NCBI GenBank assembly: GCA_049437325.1
Contig: JBMTIM010000027.1
Coordinates: 1-40,813, forward strand
DNA length: 40,813 bases
Direction: 5' to 3'
From: UBA11606 sp049437325
Lineage (GTDB): Bacteria; Actinomycetota; Acidimicrobiia; Acidimicrobiales; Aldehydirespiratoraceae
The notes beneath the pieces are model-generated. The model searched no databases, was not told where the DNA came from, and worked only from the letters and a program-made list of their open reading frames with translations. Positions 15,002-23,702 of this stretch are shown here, piece after piece (positions within the stretch are counted from its first letter, which is position 1; each line of letters opens with the position of its first letter). A program made the position numbers and the translations under genes.

Positions 15002-15951
15002 CACAGCATCGCTTCCAGCCGCTCGACGATGTCTCGCAGCACGTCGCGGTCAGTGTCCGGGCGCACCGGCACCCCCGCCGGCACTGCGTCCGCGTCTACC
15101 CAGCCGCGCAGCTTCAAAAACATTGCGGCGTTGTGCCGATAGCCCGGCACCGGTGCCCGGAAGGTGAAAGAGCCGAGGTACTGCAGCAGATCGTTCAGGA
15201 CGAAGAAGCCGGGATGTCCATCGACCCACATGGCATCGCGTGCAGCGAACGCATCGGGAGCGAATGTCGACAAGCCGAGTAGATAGTCGGAGCCGTACAT
15301 CACCATGTCGATCGCAAGGTCGTTGCCGGTGAGCACCATGAAGTCCGGGCGAATCTCGTTGCGCAGAGCGAGCCGCGCCCACTCGAGTGTTCGGTCAAGC
15401 GACGAATGCTTGGCACCGACACACTGCGGAATGCCGAGCAAGCCTCGATAGGTGTCGAGGGAGACGATGCGGCCGTAGGGCACGAACATCGGGCCAAGCT
15501 CGAACCCGATGAATCGGTCGACGTTTTCCGCGATCTGACCGTGGGCATCGAGCCAGGCGGCATCGCCATGGCTGGTGAGGCCATTCGACGGGAACACGAC
15601 GGGTGTGCCGCCGCGCGACGCAACCTCATCGATCGCCCGGAGATAACCATCGAGCTCAAAGCTGGCGCCCTCGACGTCGGCGACAAAGGCGCCGGCGATG
15701 AAGTCACCCCCAATGAGCGCAGTCGTCCGGTTGAGCACCTCGAGGCGAGTGGCGTCGTCGAGGATCTGCACAAACCCCGTGTCCATGTTGACCGCTGGCA
15801 CGAGACCGGCAGCATGCGTGCGGATCACATGAGCTTCGAAGGAGTCCCAGTCGACTGTGACCGGATCGTGATGGGTCAGCAGGATCGCCGACATACCGGT
15901 GATTCGCCGTTGGGGTCGCAGGAGCGAAATCGGATCGATCACCACCCTCAC
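15001..15951 (-). CDS. DapA/NAL-superfamily aldolase or lyase
   Basis: 316 residues, a (β/α)8 class I aldolase of the dihydrodipicolinate synthase/N-acetylneuraminate lyase superfamily. The Schiff-base Lys is probably Lys181 in GAKHSSLDR. Typical early region RITGMSAILLTHHDPVTVDW; PVVFPSNGL precedes the lysine. GTG 15951 is chosen because the segment RPQRRITGMSAILL looks conserved and an upstream ATG at 15996 would overlap the divergent dehydrogenase start at 15990. It is probably not the lysine-pathway DapA; the neighbours (OYE, hydroxyacid dehydrogenase, lyase-like fusion) point to catabolism of a keto-deoxy or other 2-oxo acid. That role is inference. Confidence 0.8.
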   Translation of the reverse strand: MRVVIDPISLLRPQRRITGMSAILLTHHDPVTVDWDSFEAHVIRTHAAGLVPAVNMDTGFVQILDDATRLEVLNRTTALIGGDFIAGAFVADVEGASFELDGYLRAIDEVASRGGTPVVFPSNGLTSHGDAAWLDAHGQIAENVDRFIGFELGPMFVPYGRIVSLDTYRGLLGIPQCVGAKHSSLDRTLEWARLALRNEIRPDFMVLTGNDLAIDMVMYGSDYLLGLSTFAPDAFAARDAMWVDGHPGFFVLNDLLQYLGSFTFRAPVPGYRHNAAMFLKLRGWVDADAVPAGVPVRPDTDRDVLRDIVERLEAML

Positions 15952-15989
15952 GGTACTGTCCGTGAGGCCGCCGCCGTGAAGGGAGCGCC

Positions 15990-17000
15990 ATGACAACCGG
16001 CATCGTGCACCTCGCTCGCGGGCCTCGCTTCGACAAGGTCTGGACCCCAGCGTTCATCGATGCACTCCAGGCGATCGGGCCGTTGACACTCCACGAGCAT
16101 GGCAACGAACTCAGTGACGAGGCGGCGGCGGAGTTGATCCGCTCGCACCGCGTGGCGATCGCCGGCTGGGACGCGCGCCTCCTTCCCGTCGACCTTGCAA
16201 ACGATCCGGGAGCACTGCGCTACGTCTGCAGCTACTCGGGGACGATCCGCCACTGCGTCCCGCGTGAGTTGATCGAGGCTGGGATACCGGTGACGAACTG
16301 GGGCGACCTGCCCGCACCGGGCATCGCAGAGTCGGCGATGACACTTCTCCTCACCTGTGTGCACGACATGGCCCGCATCCGGCGGGCGCAGGAGGCCGGC
16401 GAGTGGGGCTACGACGTGACCCGAGCGGGGACGCTGCACGGACTCGCCGTGGGTGTCTACGGCCTTGGCGCGATCGGGCGCCACTTCGTCGAGATGTTGC
16501 GCCCGTTCGGCGCCCGCATTCGAGCCTTCGACCCGTACGTTGCCACGCTGCCCGACAACGTCGAACGCGCCGACAGCCTCGACGACCTGTGCGAGTGGGC
16601 CGAAGCGCTCGTGATTCACGCCGGGCTCACCGCCGAGACGCAGGGATCGGTCGGCGCAGCCCAACTCGCCCGCCTCCCCGACGCCGGCATCGTTGTCAAC
16701 ACGGCTCGCGGGGCGATCATCGACCAGGCGGCGCTCTTCGCCGAGGTCGCACGCGGCCGACTTCGAGCCGGGCTCGATGTCCTGGACCCCGACCACCTCG
16801 ACGCCACCGAACCACTCCGCCAGTCTGAGAACGCCTACTTCACTTTTCACGCCCTCACCGACGAGGGCGGCGACGCATGGCCGCCCCGGCAAGGCCTCAC
16901 CCGTCTCCAGCAACGTTGCGTCGACCAGATCGCTGCATTCGCAGCCGGTGGTACACCCGACTTTCTGTTCGACGTGGATCGCTTCGACCGGAGCACCTGA
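15990..17000 (+). CDS. D-2-hydroxyacid dehydrogenase family protein
   Basis: 336 residues, NAD(P)-dependent oxidoreductase of the D-isomer-specific 2-hydroxyacid dehydrogenase family. Nucleotide-binding GLGAIGRH (158-165) in the Rossmann fold, catalytic Arg240 in NTARGAIID, and His287 in FTFHALTD. The usual catalytic Glu (DVFxxEP) is replaced: here the sequence is DVLDPDHL, giving Asp268-His269. Activity may be altered. The start has GGGAG 5 nt upstream of ATG 15990, and a possible -10 TACTGT at 15954-15959. It is divergent from the DapA-like gene (38 bp between starts) and its stop shares a base with the next gene's ATG (TGATG). Confidence 0.82.
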   Translation: MTTGIVHLARGPRFDKVWTPAFIDALQAIGPLTLHEHGNELSDEAAAELIRSHRVAIAGWDARLLPVDLANDPGALRYVCSYSGTIRHCVPRELIEAGIPVTNWGDLPAPGIAESAMTLLLTCVHDMARIRRAQEAGEWGYDVTRAGTLHGLAVGVYGLGAIGRHFVEMLRPFGARIRAFDPYVATLPDNVERADSLDDLCEWAEALVIHAGLTAETQGSVGAAQLARLPDAGIVVNTARGAIIDQAALFAEVARGRLRAGLDVLDPDHLDATEPLRQSENAYFTFHALTDEGGDAWPPRQGLTRLQQRCVDQIAAFAAGGTPDFLFDVDRFDRST

Positions 17001-19609
17001 TGGACGCCAACGCCCTCGGCAACCATCTGCGCCAGTGGGTGATCGACAAGGTCACCGAGACCGAGCAGCACTTTCCGCACCTCGTCTTGCCGCGTACGTT
17101 CGGCGGCCACGCCGTCAACGACGACCCGTACGCCCATCTGCTCAAAACGCTGACAATCCTGATGCAACTCGGAGTTGAGCAAATCGGGTCGACCAACCTG
17201 CGCGAGCGAAGCCTCGAGATCGCCAATGCGACCTCCACCGACATCAGCGGCTTCAGCTCGTTCAACTACGGCGAGAGCGTTCGTCGACTCGGCGGCCTCG
17301 ATGTCATGGATGATCCCGAGCGCGTGATCGATGCACTCCGCGATGATGAGCTGATTCGCAAAATCCTCGAGAACGACCGCCCACCGCCACCCAACTGGGT
17401 GATGGTGGCGACACGCATCCTCAGCGAAGAGGAAAAGCTCACCGGGACACGCCCGGCCGCGCTCGACGAGTTCATCGATCGCACAGCTGCGCTCATGAGC
17501 AGGACCGGCAGCGGTTGGGTCAACGACATGTTCGATCCCCTCATGCACTTCGACATGTACACACCCGACATGTACATCTTCGCCGAGCCGATTCAAGACG
17601 AGATCGGCGAGGTCTGGAGCACCGGTTTCCGGGCGGTGATTGCCGACCTCGACCATCTCGTTCAACCTGACGGCACGATTGTGTGGGGTCGAAGCTCCGG
17701 CCTGCTCGCCTTGGCGATGACGATCGAGATCGCCGGCTACGGCGCTCGCCACGGTCTGCTCGGGGAGCCGACACCGTGGATCGATCGCGCCCGGATCGCC
17801 GCACTCCGCCTCGGCGCGCTCCTCCCCGACGGCCTGAACGCAGCGCACCAGAACCGTATGACGATGAGCTATCGCGGCCCGGCTCGTCGACTCCAGATGG
17901 GATTCGATCTCGTCGACAAGGTGGCGGCAGCTTCGAAGCATCTCCTCGAGGCCCCTCCAACACGAGCAGCATCACCGGCGATGACCTGGCCGGCCACCGA
18001 CACCCTGGTGAAGCCCGACCCCACAAGCGAAGCTGCGATCTGGGGCTATCGGAGCCGTTCGTTGTCCTTCGTCGTGCCGGTCATGCGCGGCCTGTGGACC
18101 GAGTACATCACCTCGCCCCGCAGCCCGGGTGTGCTCGAGCCGCCGACCCAAACCCACCTTGCGCTCGCCCCGTGGTTTCCCGACCCGGGTGACCCGTCGC
18201 TCCCCGAATCGCCTTCGCGCTGGATGGCACCCGCCGGCTGTCCCGACGCCATCGAGAAGGCCCCTGATTCCCTCACGGTCACCACTTCACGCTGGGGCCA
18301 CAGCGACGAAGCCCGCCACGACGCCCGCACCATCGGTGGCGAACGACGGGTCACGTTCTCGGTCGACGGCCGCACGCTCTCGGTGCACGAACAGCTCCAT
18401 GTCGATCACCCCGACGTCGATCAGGTCACCGTGGACATCCCCCAGCTCGACAACCGGCGCCTCCGCGTCGAGGTCGATGGCGACGCCACGGTACGCACCG
18501 TCGACACTCGAGGCATCGCCGAGTGGCGGAGCTACTGGAACGAACTCCCGACCTTGCACCAGGTCGAGATCCCGCTCGACGCTGGTCGTGCCGACGTCAC
18601 GTGGTCGGTGACCCCCGAGCTTCGAATCGGCTTCCAGCCCCTCGGTCACATCTACGGCACGTACCTTTTCCGCTCGCTCCACGACCGGCTCCGGGCCACC
18701 GAACTGCCGCCAGCCGACGACCACCTCGCCGACGCACTTCTCGACCTCGACGTGTTCCACATCGGCTGGCCGGAGTACTACACATGGGAGGACGCAACTG
18801 GTGCGGCCCGAGCGATCCAGACGGTGAAGGACTCCGGTCGACCGATCGTGTGGACGCAGCACAACCTCGTACCCCACCACTCGCGATCCGATGCCATGCT
18901 CGACATCTACCGCCAGTGGGCCCAGGCCGCTGACGTGGTCATCCATCACAGTGTGTGGGGCCGCGATCTCGCCCTCCAGACGCACCGATATCGCAACGAC
19001 TGTCGCCACGAGGTCCTTCGCCATGGCTACTGGGACCACCGCTTCGACTCGATCGGCCACGTCGATCGGGCCAGGGCCGAACGGATGTTCCGCTGGCAGC
19101 CCGTGCCGATCCGGCTCGCTGTCATCGGTGCGCCACGAATCGACAAGCGTGTACAGGACGTCCTCGACGCATTCACCGCAACCGACCGACCAGACATCGA
19201 GCTCGTCATCAGACTCAACGGCGGGGAGACACTCCCCGACGATTCCCGCATTCACTACGACTATCTCGAACTCCAAGAACAGGCCTACGCCTGCAAACTC
19301 AAGGCTGTCGATGCGGTCATCTTGCCGTTCGACCCCGAAGGCCAGATGCTCACCACCGGCACGGCCGCCGACATCCTCGGTGCCGGCACCGGTGTGATCT
19401 GCAGCGACTGGGGCTATGCCCGGGAGGTCTTCGCCGGTTCTGAGATCTGCTACGGCTCCGGCGTTGCCGACCTCCAGACCTGCCTGGAGGACCTGACAGT
19501 TGATCAGCTCGATGCCAGCAAGGCTGGCGTGATCGAACGTCGATCGGACTTCGAGTGGGATCTCGTTGCGGCCGAACTGCTCGCGCTCTACGACGACTTG
19601 GTCCCCTAG
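17000..19609 (+). CDS. Fusion: lyase-like α/β-sandwich region plus C-terminal glycosyltransferase
   Basis: 869 residues, translationally coupled to the dehydrogenase (TGATG). Residues ~1-350 are helical, with MHFDMYTPDMYIFAEP, QPDGTIVWGRSSG and AHQNRMTMSYRGPARR. Residues ~350-570 are β-rich (RVTFSVDGRTLSVHEQLHVD). Together they recall the (α/α)-barrel plus β-sandwich layout of heparinase/alginate-lyase or DUF2264-type proteins, but I cannot name the family. Residues ~580-869 look like a GT-B glycosyltransferase: DVFHIGWPEYYTW, IVWTQHNLVPHHSR, ADVVIHHSVWG, LAVIGAPRIDKRVQDV, VDAVILPFDPEGQMLTTG. No signal peptide or membrane helix is visible, so it is probably cytoplasmic. Confidence 0.65.
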   Translation: MDANALGNHLRQWVIDKVTETEQHFPHLVLPRTFGGHAVNDDPYAHLLKTLTILMQLGVEQIGSTNLRERSLEIANATSTDISGFSSFNYGESVRRLGGLDVMDDPERVIDALRDDELIRKILENDRPPPPNWVMVATRILSEEEKLTGTRPAALDEFIDRTAALMSRTGSGWVNDMFDPLMHFDMYTPDMYIFAEPIQDEIGEVWSTGFRAVIADLDHLVQPDGTIVWGRSSGLLALAMTIEIAGYGARHGLLGEPTPWIDRARIAALRLGALLPDGLNAAHQNRMTMSYRGPARRLQMGFDLVDKVAAASKHLLEAPPTRAASPAMTWPATDTLVKPDPTSEAAIWGYRSRSLSFVVPVMRGLWTEYITSPRSPGVLEPPTQTHLALAPWFPDPGDPSLPESPSRWMAPAGCPDAIEKAPDSLTVTTSRWGHSDEARHDARTIGGERRVTFSVDGRTLSVHEQLHVDHPDVDQVTVDIPQLDNRRLRVEVDGDATVRTVDTRGIAEWRSYWNELPTLHQVEIPLDAGRADVTWSVTPELRIGFQPLGHIYGTYLFRSLHDRLRATELPPADDHLADALLDLDVFHIGWPEYYTWEDATGAARAIQTVKDSGRPIVWTQHNLVPHHSRSDAMLDIYRQWAQAADVVIHHSVWGRDLALQTHRYRNDCRHEVLRHGYWDHRFDSIGHVDRARAERMFRWQPVPIRLAVIGAPRIDKRVQDVLDAFTATDRPDIELVIRLNGGETLPDDSRIHYDYLELQEQAYACKLKAVDAVILPFDPEGQMLTTGTAADILGAGTGVICSDWGYAREVFAGSEICYGSGVADLQTCLEDLTVDQLDASKAGVIERRSDFEWDLVAAELLALYDDLVP

Positions 19610-19657
19610 CGGGTCAAGGGCCGAGTTCGCCCGACGCCGATCAGCGAACGCTGGCCG

Positions 19658-21103
19658 CTACCCCTCTTCGTCGACCGGTTCGCCTCCGGCGGCGATACGA
19701 CCCTGTTCCGGCTTGAGCGTCGGGAACAAGACAACGTCTCGGATGGTGGTTGTTCCGGTGAGCAGCATGACCAGACGGTCGACACCGACGCCGAGCCCGG
19801 CGGTACCGGGCAAGCCGTACTCCAGTGCTCGCAGATAGTCCTCGTCGACAACCATCGCCTCGTCGTCACCCGCATCGCGCTCGACTTCCTGCGCTTCGAA
19901 ACGTTGCCGTTGGACGAGCGGATCAGTCAGTTCCGAGAACCCGTTGCACAGCTCGCGACCTGCGACGATCGCCTCGAAGCGCTCGGTGTACCCCGGGCGC
20001 TCACGGTGCTCGCGCGACAATGGCGAGACTTCGACCGGGTAATCGGTGACGAACACCGGACCCCAGAGTTCGGCTTCGCAGGTCTTTTCGTACAACTCGA
20101 GGATGAGTTTGCCGGGGCCGTAGTGATCCTTGATCTCGACCCCGAAGCGCTCACAGATGGTGCGCAATTCGTCGATTGGCGTGTCGAGATGGACGTCGAC
20201 TCCGGCGTGCTCGGCAATCAACTCCTCCATCGTGGCGCGACGCCATGGTGTCGAGAGGTCGACGTCGCGGCCGTCGTACTCGATCGTTGTCGTTCCGAGG
20301 ACGTCAGCCGCAATGCCGGCGACGAGTTCCTCGGTCAGGCGCATCATGTCGGCATGGTCGGCGTACGCCCAGTAGAGCTCCAGCATGGTGAATTCGGGAT
20401 TGTGGCGCGTCGACATTCCTTCGTTGCGAAACACCCGCCCAACCTCGAAGACTTTCTCCATACCGCCGACGACGAGCCGCTTCAGGTAAAGCTCGGGGGC
20501 GATGCGCAGATAGAGATCTTCGTCGAGTGCGTTGTGATGCGTGACGAACGGTCGAGCGAGTGCGCCACCGGGAATCGGGTGCAGCATCGGTGTCTCGACT
20601 TCGACAAAGTCCTGGGCATGCAGGATTCGACGCATCGAGGCCACGATCTGGCTGCGACGGACAAAGGTCTGTCGGGCTTCTTCGGTGACCCAGAGATCGA
20701 CGTACCGCTGCCGGTAGCGGGTGTCGGGATCGGCGATGCCGTGCCATTTGTCGGGAAACGGACGTCCGGCAGGCGCCAGCACTGTCCATTCGTCGACCCG
20801 AACACTGAGCTCACCCCGGCGAGTCATCATCACGATGCCGGTGACTGCAATCCAATCGCCGATCGACAGGGATGTGAACCCGTCGAAGTCGGGAGTCGAC
20901 TTCGCCATGGCGAAGAGCTGGATGCGACCACTCGAATCTTGGAGCGAGCCGAAGGCAAGCTTTCCCTGATCACGTCGCAACATCAGGCGACCGGCAACCG
21001 TCACCACCGCGTCGGTCTCGGCACCGGGTTGGAGATCGGTATGCGCATCGACGATCTCGGACACACGATGTGTCACATCGAAGCGGTAGGGGGAGTCGCT
21101 CAT
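19658..21103 (-). CDS. lysS: Lysyl-tRNA synthetase, class II
   Basis: Charges tRNA-Lys. 481 residues. N-terminal OB-fold anticodon-binding domain (VTVAGRLMLRRDQGKLAFGS), class II motif 1 around RRILHAQDFVEVETPML, motif 2 FEVGRVFRNEGMSTRHNPEF, and motif 3 GVGVDRLVMLLTGTTTIRDV. The C-terminal YTERFEAIVAGRELCNGFSE is typical. ATG 21103 shares one base with the coaX stop (TGATG), so it is the downstream member of coaX-lysS. It converges with the fusion gene across a 48-nt gap containing only a weak 6-bp hairpin (GTTCGC 19625-19630 with GCGAAC 19644-19649). Confidence 0.96.
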   Translation of the reverse strand: MSDSPYRFDVTHRVSEIVDAHTDLQPGAETDAVVTVAGRLMLRRDQGKLAFGSLQDSSGRIQLFAMAKSTPDFDGFTSLSIGDWIAVTGIVMMTRRGELSVRVDEWTVLAPAGRPFPDKWHGIADPDTRYRQRYVDLWVTEEARQTFVRRSQIVASMRRILHAQDFVEVETPMLHPIPGGALARPFVTHHNALDEDLYLRIAPELYLKRLVVGGMEKVFEVGRVFRNEGMSTRHNPEFTMLELYWAYADHADMMRLTEELVAGIAADVLGTTTIEYDGRDVDLSTPWRRATMEELIAEHAGVDVHLDTPIDELRTICERFGVEIKDHYGPGKLILELYEKTCEAELWGPVFVTDYPVEVSPLSREHRERPGYTERFEAIVAGRELCNGFSELTDPLVQRQRFEAQEVERDAGDDEAMVVDEDYLRALEYGLPGTAGLGVGVDRLVMLLTGTTTIRDVVLFPTLKPEQGRIAAGGEPVDEEG

Positions 21104-21894
21104 CAGAGGTTCCGGTCGTGGACGATCCGCAGACCGTGGAGGGTGAGGAACGGCTCGACGTGCTCGATGGTGGAAGACACCGGTGAGATGAGATGGGCCA
21201 AACCACCGGTCGCCACCACGTTGATCTCGCCGAGGGCGGCTGCGAAACGATCCACCATGCCGTCGATCATGGCGGCAAAGCCGTACACCGTGCCGCTCTG
21301 GATCGACTCGACCGTTGACTTGCCGATCACGCTGCGCGGTTCGACCAGTTCGACAGCTCGAAGTGCGGCGGCCCGTCCGAACAGGGCATCCAGGCTGATC
21401 TCGATACCCGGGGCAATCGCACCGCCGAGGAACTCGCCGTTCTCACTGATGACGTCAAAGTTGTTGCCAGTACCGAAGTCGACCACGACCGTTGGTCCGC
21501 CGTAGAGGTCATAGGCACCCACCGCATTCGCAATGCGATCGGCACCGACCTCTTTCGGGTTGTCGTAGAGGATCTGCATTCCGGTCTTGATGCCAGGCTC
21601 GATCACGATCGGCTCGAACGTCAGGTAGCGCATCACCATCTGCCGAAGGCTCGCAAGGACACGCGGGACGCCAGAGCAGATGGCCGCACCCGTCAGGTCG
21701 ACATCGAAGTCGACGCCTGCAGTTTCGAGCAACGACCTGACCAGCACCGAGTACTCGTCGCCCGTCCGTTCATGGACGGTCGAGAGACGCCAGTGGTCGA
21801 CGAGCCCGACGCCTGCCCCCTCACCGTTGTCGGCACTCGGGTCGTAGAGGCCCAACACCGTCTGCGTGTTGCCGACATCGATCGTGAGGAGCAC
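21103..21894 (-). CDS. coaX: Type III pantothenate kinase
   Basis: First step of coenzyme A synthesis: phosphorylates pantothenate; ASKHA fold. 263 residues. N-terminal phosphate loop LLTIDVGNTQTVLGLY, the NPKEVGADRIANAVGAY block, VVVDFGTGNNFDVIS, GGAIAPGIEISLDALFGRAA and C-terminal VVATGGLAHLI. The second phosphate loop differs from the common FGTATTFD, as in other actinobacterial CoaX. GTG 21894 is the start; homology begins immediately, and a TAGGTT box lies 6 nt upstream. It precedes and overlaps lysS. Confidence 0.94.
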   Translation of the reverse strand: MLLTIDVGNTQTVLGLYDPSADNGEGAGVGLVDHWRLSTVHERTGDEYSVLVRSLLETAGVDFDVDLTGAAICSGVPRVLASLRQMVMRYLTFEPIVIEPGIKTGMQILYDNPKEVGADRIANAVGAYDLYGGPTVVVDFGTGNNFDVISENGEFLGGAIAPGIEISLDALFGRAAALRAVELVEPRSVIGKSTVESIQSGTVYGFAAMIDGMVDRFAAALGEINVVATGGLAHLISPVSSTIEHVEPFLTLHGLRIVHDRNL

Positions 21895-21900
21895 GGGGAA

Positions 21901-21906
21901 AACCTA
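21901..21906 (-). promoter_or_regulatory. Candidate leaderless -10 box for coaX
   Basis: TAGGTT on the minus strand is followed by 6 nt (ttcccc) and GTG 21894. No ribosome site is present. Confidence 0.45.
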
Positions 21907-21954
21907 CCGGGCAGAACGCGCTGCTCGGTCCGAGGGTACGCCTGCAGCGTCGGA

Positions 21955-22407
21955 TCAGTGTTTCGGGGATGCGATGAAGACCGGGATCGTTCGCCCCGCC
22001 TCGGTGGCACTGACCGCGTAGTCGGTATAGGGCGGGTAGACGGCTTCACCTCGGGCGTACCACTCGGCCCGCTCGTCGCCGTCGACCTCGCGAATGGTGT
22101 ACACACCCGGCACCGGACCATCCTGCAGTTCGATTTCATCGGCCTCGAGCAGGTTGAAGTACCAACCTGGGTGGGAGGGCGCACCGCCCTTTGACGCGAT
22201 CAGCGCGTACTCGCCGTCGTGCTCGACACGCATCAGTGGCACCTTGCGCACCTTCCCCGTCTTGTGCCCCATCATCGTGGTGACGATGATCGGGATCCCG
22301 GTGTCCATCAGCGTGTTCGCCTCGGTACCCCCCGATGCCTCGTACTTCGCGACCTGGTCGCTGACCCAGCCCCAGGTGCTCGGTTCGTAGTCGCCTTCGA
22401 TCCCCAT
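21955..22407 (-). CDS. Deazaflavin (F420)-dependent nitroreductase-family protein (DDN-like)
   Basis: 150 residues, split-barrel flavin/deazaflavin reductase family known from mycobacterial Ddn. Family pattern visible: IPIIVTTMMGHKTGKVRKVP, LMRVEHDGEYALIASKGGAP, HPGWYFNLLEADEIEL, and AEWYARGEAVYPPYTDYAVS. The GxKTGK...P and KGG..HPxWYxNL motifs are the F420-binding hallmarks. ATG 22407 is 1 nt after the thiolase stop, so the two genes are cotranscribed. It suggests that the organism makes F420. The electron acceptor is unknown. Confidence 0.85.
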   Translation of the reverse strand: MGIEGDYEPSTWGWVSDQVAKYEASGGTEANTLMDTGIPIIVTTMMGHKTGKVRKVPLMRVEHDGEYALIASKGGAPSHPGWYFNLLEADEIELQDGPVPGVYTIREVDGDERAEWYARGEAVYPPYTDYAVSATEAGRTIPVFIASPKH

Positions 22408-22408
22408 G

Positions 22409-23632
22409 TCAGACCCGCTCGATGATGATGGCCGGAGCCATGCCGCCGGCAGCACACATAGTGATCAGACCGAGTTGTTTGTCTTGACGCTCGAGTTCGT
22501 CGAGGGCGGTGTTGATGAGCACCGCACCGGTCGCACCGATCGGATGACCGAGCGCCATCGCGCCACCGTTGATGTTGACCTTCTCGCGGTCGACATCGAG
22601 ATCGCGCTGGAACTTCTCCGACACGACGGCAAAAGCTTCGTTGATTTCGATCACATCGATGTCGTCCAGCGTCATGCCGGCCTTCTCGAGGACCTTTCGG
22701 GCAGCCGGAACCGGAGCGTTGAGCATGAGCGTCGGATCATCGCCCATGTTGGCCATGGCCACGATCCGGGCCCGTGGCGTGAGACCGTGGGCCCGGACAC
22801 AGTCCTCGCTTGCCCACAGGATCGCAGCCGAGCCGTCGACGACTCCGGAACTGTTCCCGGCATGGTGGAAGTGCTTGATTTCGACGTCCGGGTACCGTCG
22901 ATTGATCTGCTCGCGGAAGGTCTTGGCATCCTCGCTGTGGCGGTAGTCGGCCACAGCCTCGAACGACGGCTGCAGCTTCGCCAGCCCTTCGAGCGTGGTC
23001 CCGGGCCGGGGGAACTCCTCTCGGTCGAGCGCAACCGACCCATCGGGATTGAGCACCGGAATCAGGCTCCTGTCGAAGCGGCCCTCGTTGATCGCGGTCT
23101 CGGCGCGATTCTGCGTGAGCACGGCAAGCGAGTCGAGCGCTTCGCGAGAGATACCTTCCATCGTTGCGATTGCGTCGGCACACACCCCCTGATGGGCTTG
23201 CGGATGAAGCTCGTCGAGTGCCGGGTTGCCACCACCCATGGGAAGAAGACCCTTCTTCGGAAGCGACATCATCTCGGTGCCGCCGGAGATCACCAGATCT
23301 TCCAGCCCCGACTTGACCGACGCAGCCGCGATGTTGGCCGACGTGATGCCCGAACCACAGAACCGATCGAGCGTCACGCCGCTGGCCTTGATGTCGTACC
23401 CGGCCGCAAGAGCCGACATGCGGCCGATGTCACCCGACTGTTCGACGACCTGGGAGCTGGTCCCCCAGACGACATCGTCGACTTCTGCCGTGTCGAATCC
23501 ATTGCGCTCCTGAAGTGCCCTCAGCACCGTGGCACCGAGGTGCTGCGGGTGGAGATGGGCCAGGGAGCCCTTTCCTTGCTTGCCGATCCCGCGGGGGGTC
23601 CGGCACGCGTCGATGATGTACGCCTCGCTCAT
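22409..23632 (-). CDS. Acetyl-CoA acetyltransferase (thiolase)
   Basis: 407 residues of the thiolase family, which cleaves or forms 3-ketoacyl-CoA. Nucleophile Cys92 in DRFCGSGITSAN; INEAFAVVSEKF; His of GGAMALGHPIGATGA; and the second Cys in GLITMCAAGGMAPA. ATG 23632 is chosen because SEAYIIDACRTPRG is the normal thiolase N-terminus and GGGAG lies directly before it. Substrate length (acetoacetyl-CoA or longer β-oxidation intermediates) cannot be told. It lies 70 nt downstream of folK and 1 nt before the DDN-like gene. Confidence 0.92.
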   Translation of the reverse strand: MSEAYIIDACRTPRGIGKQGKGSLAHLHPQHLGATVLRALQERNGFDTAEVDDVVWGTSSQVVEQSGDIGRMSALAAGYDIKASGVTLDRFCGSGITSANIAAASVKSGLEDLVISGGTEMMSLPKKGLLPMGGGNPALDELHPQAHQGVCADAIATMEGISREALDSLAVLTQNRAETAINEGRFDRSLIPVLNPDGSVALDREEFPRPGTTLEGLAKLQPSFEAVADYRHSEDAKTFREQINRRYPDVEIKHFHHAGNSSGVVDGSAAILWASEDCVRAHGLTPRARIVAMANMGDDPTLMLNAPVPAARKVLEKAGMTLDDIDVIEINEAFAVVSEKFQRDLDVDREKVNINGGAMALGHPIGATGAVLINTALDELERQDKQLGLITMCAAGGMAPAIIIERV

Positions 23633-23702
23633 CTCCCAAGCGTGGCACAGCGTCGGCACGTGGGCACCATCACACAGTCGCCCCCGACGACAGCGGTAGT
23701 CG

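Noticed and set aside
21066..21080. Perfect 15-nt palindrome CGATGTGTCACATCG resembling a CRP half-site pair
   Set aside because: It lies inside lysS coding sequence and the half-site spacing is wrong for a CRP/GlxR operator.
21103..21894. CoaX loop TGNNFD instead of TATTFD as a broken active site
   Set aside because: Actinobacterial CoaX proteins vary here, and all other motifs are intact.
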